Assembly (NCBI GenBank): GCA_017591395.1
Contig: WEDG01011602.1
Span: 21,461-85,460 of the forward strand
Reading direction: 5' to 3'
DNA from: Schistocephalus solidus
Lineage: Eukaryota; Platyhelminthes; Cestoda; Diphyllobothriidea; Diphyllobothriidae
DNA length: 64,000 nucleotides
Under the pieces are notes generated by a model. The model did not search any database. It saw nothing but the letters and a program-made list of their open reading frames with translations, and was not told the origin of the DNA. The translations under genes were made by a program, and so were the position numbers. Below are positions 38,301 to 43,300 of this stretch, one piece after another (positions within the stretch are counted from its first letter, which is position 1; the number at the start of each line of letters is the position of its first letter).

Positions 38301-39631
38301 GAATTTATATCCGAGAGGATTGAGTTTGAACAGATAATGGAAATTCTTAATGTTCCCCTCGACAATCGCAGACTTGTCGTCAACGCAACAGCGCTAAAAG
38401 ATTGGCTCCTCCTAGGTGAAAGACGATCTTTCCTAACTCTTTTAGGACCAGTTCTGCCATTCAGCCGGAGATTGGGGGGACCATTGGACTTCCGTTGATC
38501 TGCGCAAAGTTTTCTCTCGCATTTTTGGCAAAATCCAAACAGTCTCATGACGCCCCAATTTTTTGCTGGCTCGCAGTTTCGTCTTATGTCTTCTCCACTT
38601 TCTTGTTGTATCATGTGCCAAATTCGGTGCGATGATGTTAATAACAACGTCACGTCGTACGGGGCCATAATTTTGTTCGAATAAATCCTCCGACCTGGGA
38701 ATTCTGCAGGAAAATTGGGAAGCTGATTAGAGAAACTCCCGTTTGGAGTGCATCCATTTGGCGAAATTGTAGGGTTAAGATTGGCCGCAGTGGAATACTT
38801 GGTTTGCGGATCTTTGGCAGACCATAGAATCGAACCCGAGCAGTGTCCATTGGTTTCATTTGGCGCCATTCGTTCTCCGTGATTACGTTTTAGCGCCTAA
38901 ATTCGCCAAGTAATTTATTCGACCGATCTACTACTACTGGTGTTTTGGCTTTTGGGGTCTATGTTGCTCGGCAAAGGTCTCTGTCATCAGGCAGAGCTTT
39001 TGGCCTTTTCATCCTAGTCTCCTCTCGGATGATGGGCTCCTGTACGAGTTCGAAAGCTCAGATAAATAAACAAATGTGTTCCGATGCTCAACCAGTCTGT
39101 TTTACTTGCTCATACAGACACCTACAACTTGAAAATTCGCCTCCATTTGTGTTTTCTTTAGTATTTGACCTCACACTACTAATTAATATGCGGTGAAACA
39201 TGTACATTTGGCTCCCATTTCTGACAGTGCTTACTACTGCAGCGATGAAGATGTGCTATGTGTCGCTATCCAGTCTTGTCCGGTCGATTGATTGTTGGCT
39301 TATAGCAGTACAACACTATCACCAGCCCTTTTTGGTAAAATCACAGGCACTGGGATTTTTATGGGCTGCAGTCGTCCGCACATCCTAACTGTCATTCATT
39401 TTCCCTCTGTGCAGGCCGTTTGTTAATTTGGACTTCCTCGTGGACTATATTCAGGCCTTCTATGTGCCGATTCGAGAGTGGGAGGCCTGGTTGATGTCTC
39501 AGGACGTGACCAAGCGGTACTCTCAGCACCAACTCACCGGCCTGGCCTCCTGTCTCTCGCGCGGTGACCGCAAGACCCGCCAGCGCCTCATCAACATCGT
39601 CAACCAAATGTACCCCAAAAAACCGGTTTAG
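6678..39631 (+). CDS. VPS50: VPS50/syndetin gene, 16 C-terminal exons (5' end missing)
   Basis: VPS50 is the EARP-specific subunit that, with VPS51, VPS52 and VPS53, forms a tether for endosomal recycling; in GARP its place is taken by VPS54. I recognise it by serial matches to the known animal protein, for example '[14 protein letters not shown]', '[21 protein letters not shown]', '[19 protein letters not shown]', '[11 protein letters not shown]' and the C-terminal '[18 protein letters not shown]'. Sixteen exons on the plus strand all join in phase through GT-AG introns and encode about 774 residues ending at TAG 39629-39631. The human protein is about 960 residues, so the N-terminal Vps54_N-like part is absent; I found no exons for it between 3.7 and 6.6 kb. 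Introns range from about 55 bp to about 8.1 kb. The three largest (6801-11512, 24870-32962 and 33327-36527/36638-39414) are full of repeats. No clear AATAAA follows the stop. The identity is solid; individual boundaries are inferred. Confidence 0.93.
8220..8640 (+). repeat. Dispersed repeat E, copy 1
   Basis: Ordered similarity to 10720-11150: 'agccgcgacttgggagctgg' against 'agccgcgacttgagagttcg', 'catgacctggcgccttgtag' against 'cattacctgacgccttagat', and 'caaccccaacttcaag' against 'cgactccaacttcaag'. An inverted partial copy lies at 23480-23590. No product recognised. Confidence 0.55.
9150..9445 (-). repeat. Degenerate tail-family fragment
   Basis: Shares 'gtgagcccggtgtcaagaca' at 9166 and, further on, 'cttatctcactataatccag' and 'gtgcctgcaccaccctgc', which match the extreme end of copy C (51415-51470). 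A weaker relative lies at about 7045-7185. Confidence 0.5.
9775..9870 (-). repeat. SINE-like unit, family 1 (body only)
   Basis: Has 'accgacaaagactagggaga', 'gctgtcatcagccagccata' and 'cccaaccccaggcgctgcgg'. It stops before the tRNA-like head, so it is truncated. Confidence 0.6.
10290..10720 (+). repeat. Dispersed repeat D, copy 1
   Basis: About 400 bases highly similar to 26440-26860 in the same orientation. Shared stretches include 'tacagggcgttgcggtattt', 'cactcgctttgctacagcat' and 'atttcatcgcccgtgttgga'. No intact ORF is common to both, so it is probably a fragment of an unidentified transposon. Confidence 0.65.
10720..11150 (+). repeat. Dispersed repeat E, copy 2 (directly after repeat D)
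   Basis: Immediately follows repeat D copy 1. It has the same order of short matches as 8220-8640 and a matching end around 'acatacggaagcgcttgcca' / 'gcatacgggagaactcgcca'. Confidence 0.5.
11513..11702 (+). CDS. VPS50: VPS50 exon b
   Basis: Acceptor 'cttcag' at 11507-11512 and donor gtcagt at 11703. The product begins '[20 protein letters not shown]' and ends 'LADYEKLCK'. The start corresponds to the '[20 protein letters not shown]' segment of human syndetin. It ends on a complete codon. Confidence 0.92.
11703..13195 (+). other. VPS50 intron with telomere-like tract
   Basis: Contains a degenerate GGTTAGGG-type tract (about 12420-12620) and otherwise no recognised feature. Confidence 0.6.
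13196..13363 (+). CDS. VPS50: VPS50 exon c
   Basis: The acceptor is 'atcag' after a CT run (13178-13190); the donor is gtaagt. It encodes 56 residues, starting '[20 protein letters not shown]' and ending in an acidic 'SSEEELLAE'. The first half matches '[20 protein letters not shown]' of the vertebrate protein; the acidic linker is variable in the family. Confidence 0.92.
15439..15653 (+). CDS. VPS50: VPS50 exon d
   Basis: Acceptor 'tttcag' (15433-15438), donor gtgtgc. The 71 residues include '[20 protein letters not shown]' and '[13 protein letters not shown]', aligning with the '[20 protein letters not shown]' and 'DFIFVLDIISRLM' region of human syndetin. Two bases (GG) are carried into the next exon to make Gly. 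Confidence 0.92.
15743..15841 (+). CDS. VPS50: VPS50 exon e
   Basis: This exon is separated from the previous one by an intron of only 89 bp. The acceptor is 'ctttag' and the donor gtacgt. It encodes '[20 protein letters not shown]' followed by '[13 protein letters not shown]'. 'VGEEF' and the following helix are conserved in syndetin ('[20 protein letters not shown]'). Confidence 0.94.
15898..15988 (+). CDS. VPS50: VPS50 exon f
   Basis: The intron before it is 56 bp, the shortest in the gene. The acceptor is 'atttag' and the donor gtaagt. It encodes '[20 protein letters not shown]' and '[10 protein letters not shown]', one of the best-conserved blocks of syndetin (human '..[19 protein letters not shown]'). 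Confidence 0.96.
16121..16194 (+). CDS. VPS50: VPS50 exon g
   Basis: Acceptor 'tttcag' and donor gtaagt. It encodes '[20 protein letters not shown]' then 'ETDE'. 'HEF' at its start continues the conserved block. The exon leaves AT, which with the G of 17672 makes Met. From here to 18142 lies the poorly conserved acidic linker of the family, so exon choice rests mainly on phase. Confidence 0.88.
17296..17347. repeat. (ACT)n microsatellite
   Basis: About 50 bases of nearly pure ACT repeat in the VPS50 intron 16195-17671. Confidence 0.95.
17672..17852 (+). CDS. VPS50: VPS50 exon h (variable linker)
   Basis: The acceptor is 'tctag' (17667-17671) and the donor gttgcc, which is weaker than the others. 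It encodes a low-complexity segment containing '[20 protein letters not shown]' and a Ser-rich stretch, with no strong homology. It is included because it is the only open exon joining 16194 to 18142 in phase. The equivalent region of the human protein is also long, acidic and Ser-rich. A small alternative exon cannot be excluded. Confidence 0.7.
18142..18217 (+). CDS. VPS50: VPS50 exon i
   Basis: Acceptor 'tttcag', donor gtgagt. It encodes '[20 protein letters not shown]' then 'VLRLIG'. The end matches '[20 protein letters not shown]' in human syndetin and marks the start of the conserved C-terminal domain. The last G joins GC of 20844 to give Gly. Confidence 0.93.
19190..19620 (-). repeat. 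Solo fragment of the LINE tail family
   Basis: Contains 'ggtgcagggacggtgacttg', then 'gtcaagagagagtcaagaag', then 'cccgtgttggtccagcgcat' and 'cctgtttaggaggcac'. The same ordered motifs are found at 27880-28250 and, for the first two, at the end of copies B and C. It is probably a 5'-truncated insertion or decayed member of the tail family. Confidence 0.55.
19740..20262 (+). pseudogene. Mariner-family transposase remnant (C-terminal half)
   Basis: Mariner transposases cut and paste Tc1/mariner transposons using a D,D34D catalytic triad. A 119-codon frame (19811-20170) contains '[20 protein letters not shown]' and '[20 protein letters not shown]', closely following the family pattern around the second catalytic Asp ('HDNAPAH'); here that Asp is Tyr. 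The segment carrying the third Asp ('PYSPDLAP') is deleted before '[20 protein letters not shown]'. After an in-frame TAG at 20168 the family C-terminus continues as '[20 protein letters not shown]' and stops at 20262. Upstream, 'KEPRIND' in another frame adds a frameshift. No terminal repeats were found. It lies in the VPS50 intron 18218-20843. Confidence 0.88.
20844..20935 (+). CDS. VPS50: VPS50 exon j
   Basis: Acceptor 'tttttag', donor gtatgc. It encodes '[20 protein letters not shown]' then '[10 protein letters not shown]', nearly identical in pattern to human '[30 protein letters not shown]'. This is the clearest diagnostic exon of the gene. The preceding 2.6 kb intron contains the mariner remnant. 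Confidence 0.97.
21145..21216. repeat. Degenerate (GTA)n/(GTG)n tract
   Basis: A GT-rich imperfect trinucleotide stretch ending in five GTA units, in the VPS50 intron 20936-21593. Confidence 0.75.
21594..21620 (+). CDS. VPS50: VPS50 microexon (27 nt)
   Basis: A 27-base exon between 'tttttttag' and gtaagt that encodes IHNLFGSLN and continues the previous exon directly (human 'YAIYTFFGRN'). Both flanks are in phase 0, so skipping it would remove nine residues without a frameshift. The short hydrophobic match and the strong splice sites support it. Confidence 0.85.
21621..24487 (+). other. VPS50 intron, 2.9 kb
   Basis: Holds the SINE-like unit and hairpin (22053-22376) and an inverted piece of repeat E (23480-23590). 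A small undetected exon is possible because the encoded segment is shorter than in vertebrate syndetin. Nothing else was recognised. Confidence 0.5.
22053..22376 (-). repeat. SINE-like unit, family 1, plus hairpin module
   Basis: The body and head (22053-22226) include 'agccgtcatcagccagtcat', a B-box-side 'gaggctcgacccccgtgacc' and 'gggccacgggctcgttgtct'. The next 140 bases (22232-22376) hold 'cgctcaccgatcgctaacgg' and, inverted 100 bases later, 'ccgttagccatcggtgagcc', giving a hairpin with about 40-base arms. Confidence 0.65.
24488..24634 (+). CDS. VPS50: VPS50 exon l
   Basis: Acceptor 'gtttttag', donor gtaagt, 49 codons in phase 0. The product starts '[20 protein letters not shown]' and ends '[16 protein letters not shown]'. 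'GIESLVFLA' corresponds to human 'VATESLVFLAEQFEFL'. It is shorter than the human segment between 'FGRN' and this point, so one more small exon in 21621-24487 is possible. Confidence 0.93.
24718..24869 (+). CDS. VPS50: VPS50 exon m
   Basis: Acceptor 'gttacag', donor gtaaga. It encodes '[20 protein letters not shown]' and ends 'KVFPPLLS', leaving AT. Similarity to the human protein is weak here, but position, frame and splice sites fit. It joins C of 32963 to give Ile. Confidence 0.82.
26440..26860 (+). repeat. Dispersed repeat D, copy 2
   Basis: Second copy of the 10.3 kb repeat. It lacks a short segment around the copy 1 'cttaatcgaagatagttgac' insertion. A partial left end also appears near 34700 ('tttcttgtcccagcgattgt', the complement strand of 'cgaccgctgggacaagaatt'). 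Confidence 0.65.
27357..27779 (-). pseudogene. Penelope-like element, C-terminal GIY-YIG-type endonuclease tail
   Basis: Minus-strand frame with '[20 protein letters not shown]', '[20 protein letters not shown]' and '[20 protein letters not shown]'. In flatworm Penelope-like elements this His/Glu-containing stretch ends the GIY-YIG endonuclease downstream of the reverse transcriptase. The upstream GIY-YIG core and RT are absent here, so this is a 5'-truncated copy. After the tail, '[18 protein letters not shown]' recurs in other fragments (see 38980-39080). It sits in VPS50 intron 24870-32962. Confidence 0.7.
27880..28254 (-). repeat. Tail-family fragment adjoining LINE copy B
   Basis: Same order of motifs as 19190-19620 ('gtgatgcagggacggtgact', 'ttcaagaagactggag', 'cgtgttggtccagcacattt', 'cgacccgcttatacggc'). 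It directly precedes the end of copy B, so two family tails are in tandem. Confidence 0.55.
28338..29864 (-). repeat. 3' tail of LINE copy B with tandem duplication
   Basis: The same sequence follows the zinc fingers in copy C (49990-51465, opposite strand), so it is part of the element and not flanking DNA. Within it a block containing 'cgcaccgtgatagtttcaag' recurs at about 28650 and 29340, and a block with 'gaagaccggagatg' near 28415 and 29100, giving a period near 685 bp. No convincing ORF runs along it; the short ORFs across it are translations of the repeat. Confidence 0.75.
29865..30713 (-). CDS. C2H2 zinc-finger C-terminal region of LINE copy B
   Basis: Open for 282 codons. The order is a basic linker ('[20 protein letters not shown]'), finger 1 '[20 protein letters not shown]' ending Cys (residues about 40-62), a long Thr/Ser/Pro spacer, finger 2 '[20 protein letters not shown]' His (about 137-157), a '[20 protein letters not shown]' linker, finger 3 '[20 protein letters not shown]' His (about 178-198), another spacer, then finger 4 '[20 protein letters not shown]' His, whose second Cys is Ser. 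On its own it would be annotated as a host zinc-finger gene. The identical arrangement directly after RT in copies A and C shows it is the element's C-terminus, and probably a nucleic-acid-binding module. Confidence 0.85.
   Translation of the reverse strand: MKTGSAIYEANRIAAAKAKRAARKSTAPRTNTANAQALPTCPRCQHIFRARIGLVGHLRTQCTNNPTIPISTSNSVNPHSDSLTLTPDNNSITPTIIETTSIYSSPVTPTTATTTAFAFTTTTTTISDGESLLSCNQCDRTFTSRIGLVGHLRIHRTETGEPVPGAPSHSRDRRLHCPHCPRAFTHRMGLFGHMRIHDSGIHHNADNTDTPCTPSAPAILSAPATPTTMNDIAPASTDFSCPHSTRTFNSRIGLVGHLRIHSTEAGETVIGAPTYSRRAHLH
30723..32722 (-). pseudogene. Reverse transcriptase domain, copy B
   Basis: Nearly intact RT. It shows '[20 protein letters not shown]', '[20 protein letters not shown]', '[20 protein letters not shown]' and '[20 protein letters not shown]', followed by the C-terminal '[20 protein letters not shown]' and '[20 protein letters not shown]' block. 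Two TGG-to-TAG changes interrupt one otherwise continuous frame (near 32128 and 31162), and a single-base frameshift lies near 30795, just before the basic linker. Few lesions suggest a younger copy than A. Confidence 0.88.
32963..33326 (+). CDS. VPS50: VPS50 exon n (largest)
   Basis: The acceptor is 'ctttag' at 32957-32962. It encodes about 121 residues. The first 35 are Ser/Thr-rich; then come '[20 protein letters not shown]', '[13 protein letters not shown]', '[20 protein letters not shown]' and 'EGRSQMLLD'. The latter parts match human '[20 protein letters not shown]' and '[20 protein letters not shown]'. The donor I use, gtccag after GAT at 33326, is weak. It is chosen because it is the only nearby GT that keeps phase with 36528. 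It lies 93 bp beyond one flank of a long intron holding LINE copy B. Confidence 0.87.
33353..33720 (+). pseudogene. Coding-like fragment of an unrecognised membrane protein
   Basis: Directly after the VPS50 exon ending 33326. One frame reads '[20 protein letters not shown]' then '[20 protein letters not shown]'. A one-base shift near 33480 continues it as '[20 protein letters not shown]', '[20 protein letters not shown]' and '[17 protein letters not shown]'. Three hydrophobic segments joined by Cys/Pro-containing loops look protein-like, but I cannot name the family. It may be a processed or transposed gene fragment, or an extra exon of unknown use. Confidence 0.3.
35754..35935 (-). repeat. 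Solo 3'-terminal fragment of the LINE tail family
   Basis: About 180 bases closely matching the end of copy B (28265-28440). They include 'cgatttcgacgatgtccacc', 'gatgcagggacggtgactta' and 'agtcaagaagaccggagatg', and end abruptly at the tRNA-Lys-like sequence 35942-36014. Confidence 0.65.
35942..36014 (-). tRNA. tRNA-Lys-like sequence with altered anticodon (probable pseudogene or SINE head)
   Basis: The minus strand gives a 73-base cloverleaf. The acceptor arm starts 'GCCTGGC' and pairs with 'GTTGGGC' plus discriminator G. The D-arm A-box is 'TAGCACAGTCAGTAGAGC' and the T-arm B-box is 'GTGGGTTCGAGCCCCAC', essentially as in animal tRNA-Lys(CTT). The anticodon loop reads CTAGTAA, so the anticodon would be AGT (Thr) in place of CTT, and the anticodon stem has one G-A mismatch. 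A protein-coding reading of this stretch is artefactual. It may be a decayed tRNA gene or the head of a tRNA-derived repeat; it abuts a LINE-tail fragment. Confidence 0.6.
36528..36637 (+). CDS. VPS50: VPS50 exon o
   Basis: Acceptor 'gtgtag', donor gtaagt. It encodes '[20 protein letters not shown]' and '[17 protein letters not shown]'. It sits between the 'QFLMKLEKLTD' region and the last conserved block and keeps phase on both sides (GC + G = Ala). Primary sequence similarity is low, so this exon rests on phase, splice sites and position. Confidence 0.75.
37080..38880 (-). pseudogene. Penelope-like element remnant, split by two SINE-like units
   Basis: Minus strand, read from 38880 down. 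An RT segment, '[20 protein letters not shown]', is the Penelope finger motif. It is followed by frameshifted RT ('GPPISG', '[14 protein letters not shown]'), then '[18 protein letters not shown]' near 38220 and '[20 protein letters not shown]' (38142-37762). The endonuclease tail '[20 protein letters not shown]' ends 'IEV' at 37594. There the frame is interrupted by 37150-37592 and resumes as '[14 protein letters not shown]' at about 37150-37090. Multiple frameshifts and stops make it inactive. It spans VPS50 intron 36638-39414. Confidence 0.75.
37150..37592 (+). repeat. Tandem dimer of SINE-like family 1 inside a Penelope remnant
   Basis: Unit 1 (37150-37425) and unit 2 (37426-37592) share 'gataataagcc'-type bodies ('gctaataagccagaaatgg' in both), the tRNA-like 'cgagtttcgggttcgatcct' / 'cgcgggtttgatcctcgggt' B-box side, and 'gccggcaatatt'. 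Unit 1 also has the module with 'ggctcgagagtgagcc' and 'acggatcggtgaatgttcat'. Unit 2's head is 'gagctcgtggctcattggct'. The Penelope reading frame is interrupted exactly here. Confidence 0.65.
38980..39080 (+). repeat. Short Penelope-like 3' fragment
   Basis: A plus-strand reading gives '[17 protein letters not shown]', similar to the '[14 protein letters not shown]' segment downstream of the endonuclease tail of the 27.4 kb copy. Only about 100 bases are involved, so this is tentative. A related 'gtctgagctttcgaactcag' occurs at 36684. Confidence 0.4.
39415..39631 (+). CDS. VPS50: VPS50 terminal exon
   Basis: Acceptor 'gtgcag'. It encodes '[20 protein letters not shown]', '[20 protein letters not shown]', '[20 protein letters not shown]' and '[11 protein letters not shown]', then TAG. 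This matches the human C-terminus '[20 protein letters not shown]', '[20 protein letters not shown]' and 'ARQKLLAAIDDIDR'. About 370 bases of pyrimidine-rich DNA follow before the next repeat; no canonical polyadenylation signal was seen. Confidence 0.96.
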
Positions 39632-40002
39632 GGGAGTTGACGCTGGTAACGTCCTCCTCTTGTGCCCTCTGCCGTCTCGTCTCAATCGTACAACATTCCG
39701 TGGTCCAACCACTTTGTGTCTCTGTGATCAGTTCCCTCTCCCTACGTGCTAGTCTTTCTTGCTGCACCTTCAACCCGCTGCACCCTGTCTACATTGCGCA
39801 CGTGATACAAGTTGGGTTTCTTTTCCCGCTCTTAGTTCTTTCAGCTCACTTTTGCTGTACCCCTTAATTTTTCTTTGTACCTTTTTTTCCAACTCCAATT
39901 TGCTTCGTTTGGCCTCTTTACAGTCTCGAATTGTCTTCAGTTTTTATTAATCTTTATCATGTGACAGTCACACACGCTTTCATATATAGTGCTCTCAGTA
40001 TA

Positions 40003-40395
40003 ACATGACTGATAAATGCAAGGGAGACTGGAATGGTCATTTCTGCTTTATTAGCCGTCATCAGCCAGCCATAATCAACCCCAGGTGTTGCAGCACCCGA
40101 GAGTCGAACTCGCGACTTATCGGTTGGAAGTCCAACGCTCTACCCACTGCGCCAGGAGCTCGTTGTCTTGCCGGTTTCGATCGGAAATATTAACCGTGAT
40201 AAGTAGGCGGCCACCGATCGGTTACAGGACTCGCTCTTCCCGTGGCGCCTTATGGCTCAAGCCCCACGGCGTTTAATGATATGGACAGAATAGCATGACT
40301 GACAAAGACAAGGGAGTCCTTAATGGCCATGTCTGGCTTATTAGCCGTTATCAGTCAGTCATACCCAACCCCAGGCGTTGCGGCACCCGAGACTT
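40003..40395 (-). repeat. Tandem dimer of SINE-like family 1 downstream of VPS50
   Basis: Unit 1 runs 40003-40300 and includes body, tRNA-like head (complement of 'tccaacgctctacccactgc' and 'cgagagtcgaactcgcgact') and the 'ccaccgatcggttacaggac' module. Unit 2 starts at about 40301 with 'atgactgacaaagacaaggg', repeating the 'atgactgataaatgcaaggg' start of unit 1. The period is about 298 bases. Unit 2 is cut at the head. Confidence 0.7.
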
Positions 40396-43300
40396 GCTCT
40401 CAGGCATCTTGTTGGCGCTCAGGGATGTGTTAATGATCCCCTTCCATGTGCGCTGGGGCAGGAGATAGACGAGTAGAGACAAACCAAATATCCGAGCGGT
40501 GAATTTAATAAATCGCATTATTTTCTCGCGAGGCCATCTACATCCAACCTTTTCTACAAGGGGTGAATGGTTGCCCTTTAAGCCGAGTACCCGCATGCTC
40601 TGACGATGACGAAGTAATGTGGACCAAGATGAGGTTGAAGAAGCCGTCAACCTGCAGAACTGGAATGAGACGTGCAAGTTGGCTACCCCGGACAGTCAAA
40701 CTTCCAATAGCCAAATGAAAACATCCCCGTACGCTAACGTTTGTACGATCCTAAACCGTAGTCCTAATCTCAACCCTAATATTACAGAAAACACTAACCA
40801 TAATCTTAAACCTAAGCCTAAATTACCTGGAGTTTGGCTCAAAGTCCCCCTGTATTATGGGCGGTTCCTGTGCCTATGTCCTATTTAGGGGGGCATATAA
40901 GTCATCCTTACCGCCTGCGGTAACGGGCATTTGTTAGGGGTGTGTCTGGACGAAGACAGTACTAATAAGCCCAAAACTGGCACTGTCTCAGTCTAGGTCG
41001 ACCTCTCCTGTGGGTATGGAAAAATTGTAACATCAGAAATAATGAATTCGCCACGGGTTCAACGTAGTCAAAAGCAGCATTTGCTCTACGTGCGAGTCGG
41101 CGAGTAGTGGTCTGCGTCGTACATTCTACGACGGTCTTAGGGCTAGGATGTGGATATGCCTAGGGAAACCGAAGGATCAGGATCCTTGTCTTTGCCGTCA
41201 AATGGTCCTAGTCCATGGATTGTTGATCGCCGTCTAAGGCTCTCTGTACCGATGCTTCTGTCACAGTTACAATCTTATTTTAATCTAGAGCAGCTGAAAT
41301 TTTATCCGCCGCAAAACTGCTTGCTTGGATACACATTCCTGGTTATCTTGGTCCGCTAAGTTTGCTGCCGGATGACGGCAAAAACAGGCTACCATTAATC
41401 ACTTCAGTAACCCCGCCTTTGTCAAGGCACTTCTACTATGACTGAGAACGCCGAACAGCCCGCCTTCTCTTGTCGCAAAAATCTGGTTCCTAAATTCATA
41501 CGTGTTCGGCTTCGTGCATGAGTCTTGGATCTCATACATGGGAATGCCACAAAATCCATGTTACAAAGGGAGTACTGCAGCCTTACGCCTAACTGGAACT
41601 GATTATTCCAGTTAATTAAAAAGTTAGCGCGTATGTATGCCTTCAAAGGACGTCCAGTTATCGTTAGTGTGGAAATGAAGCGTTTGCTTGACGTAGCTTT
41701 ATTTCGTCTGTCGTTTCCTTTTAGTCCACTAGGTGAGTCGGACCGACTAATGAGGGGCTCGTATCCTAAATCAGCCGCGTAAAACCGACCGACCACAGTA
41801 GCATTCCTCATGGAAGGGGCATTCACAGATCTATTTTGATCGCAGGTTGGCTGGGGGCAGCAACAGAACCATAGATGCTCATTTCAGTGTCGTCGGTAAT
41901 AGTGCAACACCTTTTCGGGGAGAATTTCGTGCTCTCTCGCTCTCTCAAAGCCACTCAACCGAACGGCAAAGACTTTAAATGGGTTACCACTATGTTAAGT
42001 TAACAAGAACCGGAGTTATTAGACAATAGAATTGACATGTAACACTGACCCCTCATATGTCACAACCAAAGCAACAACTTTTTTCGTGCTGTTGAAGGCG
42101 TGTTAACTCTCCTCTGCGATAGTTGTTTCCTCACTGTTAAGATGGTGCCCCCGAATCTTGGTGAAGAGGAGATTCATTCGACCCACTGAAGCTTGTGGAC
42201 GTCCAGTGATTCGGATCGTGGAAGCCGGAACTTGGTTGTGAGGTTTAGCTCTCAGTGGCTGCAAAGTCTCTTCTTATCGTCGTTGTTAGTTGTCTTGTGA
42301 GGAGTGGACAAACTGATTCCTGCGTTGGGTCATATTTTCCTGCATCAAGCGTCCGCGAACAGAAATGACCGGTCGATACATTCTTTAGCCCTCACTCAAT
42401 TTCCTTGGAATTAACTGAAAGTCCTGGAGAAGACAGGACTGCAATACCAGTAGCCCAGCAATGCCCAGCCCTCATTGTAACACGCACTAGGGGTTCACCA
42501 AAGTTGTACATCCCTCCATCCACAATCGCACAATCAACCCCATCTCTTGTCGCAACAACTCGCACTACCTATACTCCACACGTTGTCAACCTCAGTCCGC
42601 CTAACTCGATCCAGTAGTAAGAAAGATCAGTCGGTTTACTTACCTCTGTGATGTCTGTGACTTCAGTGTGAACCAGAATGTCTGGAGGGCTAAATGAAGC
42701 GAATGTGAAACGTGGGTGTCTAGCTAGCCGTTTTCATACCATCACCTACCTCTATTTCAACAAACAACTAAGCGCACTGCCACACGTGATATGCCGACTC
42801 AATTCACTACCTCCCATCAAAGGTGCACTGATAAAATTGCAGTTCAGGCCATGGCAGACACATTGACCGTCAGCCACCCGATCGACTTCAGCACGGAGAC
42901 GCGACCTCGCGTCCAAACAGTCGCAGTCAACATCTCTTCAGGTAAAGTAACTCACGTTCCTTAGACATACGAACCCTTGACTTCGTTCCACGTTTATCGC
43001 CGCTATATACCTCAATTCCACTATTAGAACTTTCAGGACACTTGCAGTGACTGTTTCCTTTGTCATGAAGCAACGCGACTATTACATTGAGGATGAAGAC
43101 GACCACAGCAATGACAACATCAATAGCTGTCCCATCCGCCCCACTGTCGACGTACATTTTGAACGAAGGAAATTTCTGTCGGGCACGGTTTAAACACCTT
43201 GACACCAACCACCGAGTTCCCTAATCTATCGCAAAAACAAAAAACGGTCTGGTGTAGATGGACATCGTGGATTATAGTGAGAGGATTATCATCCGTCCGC

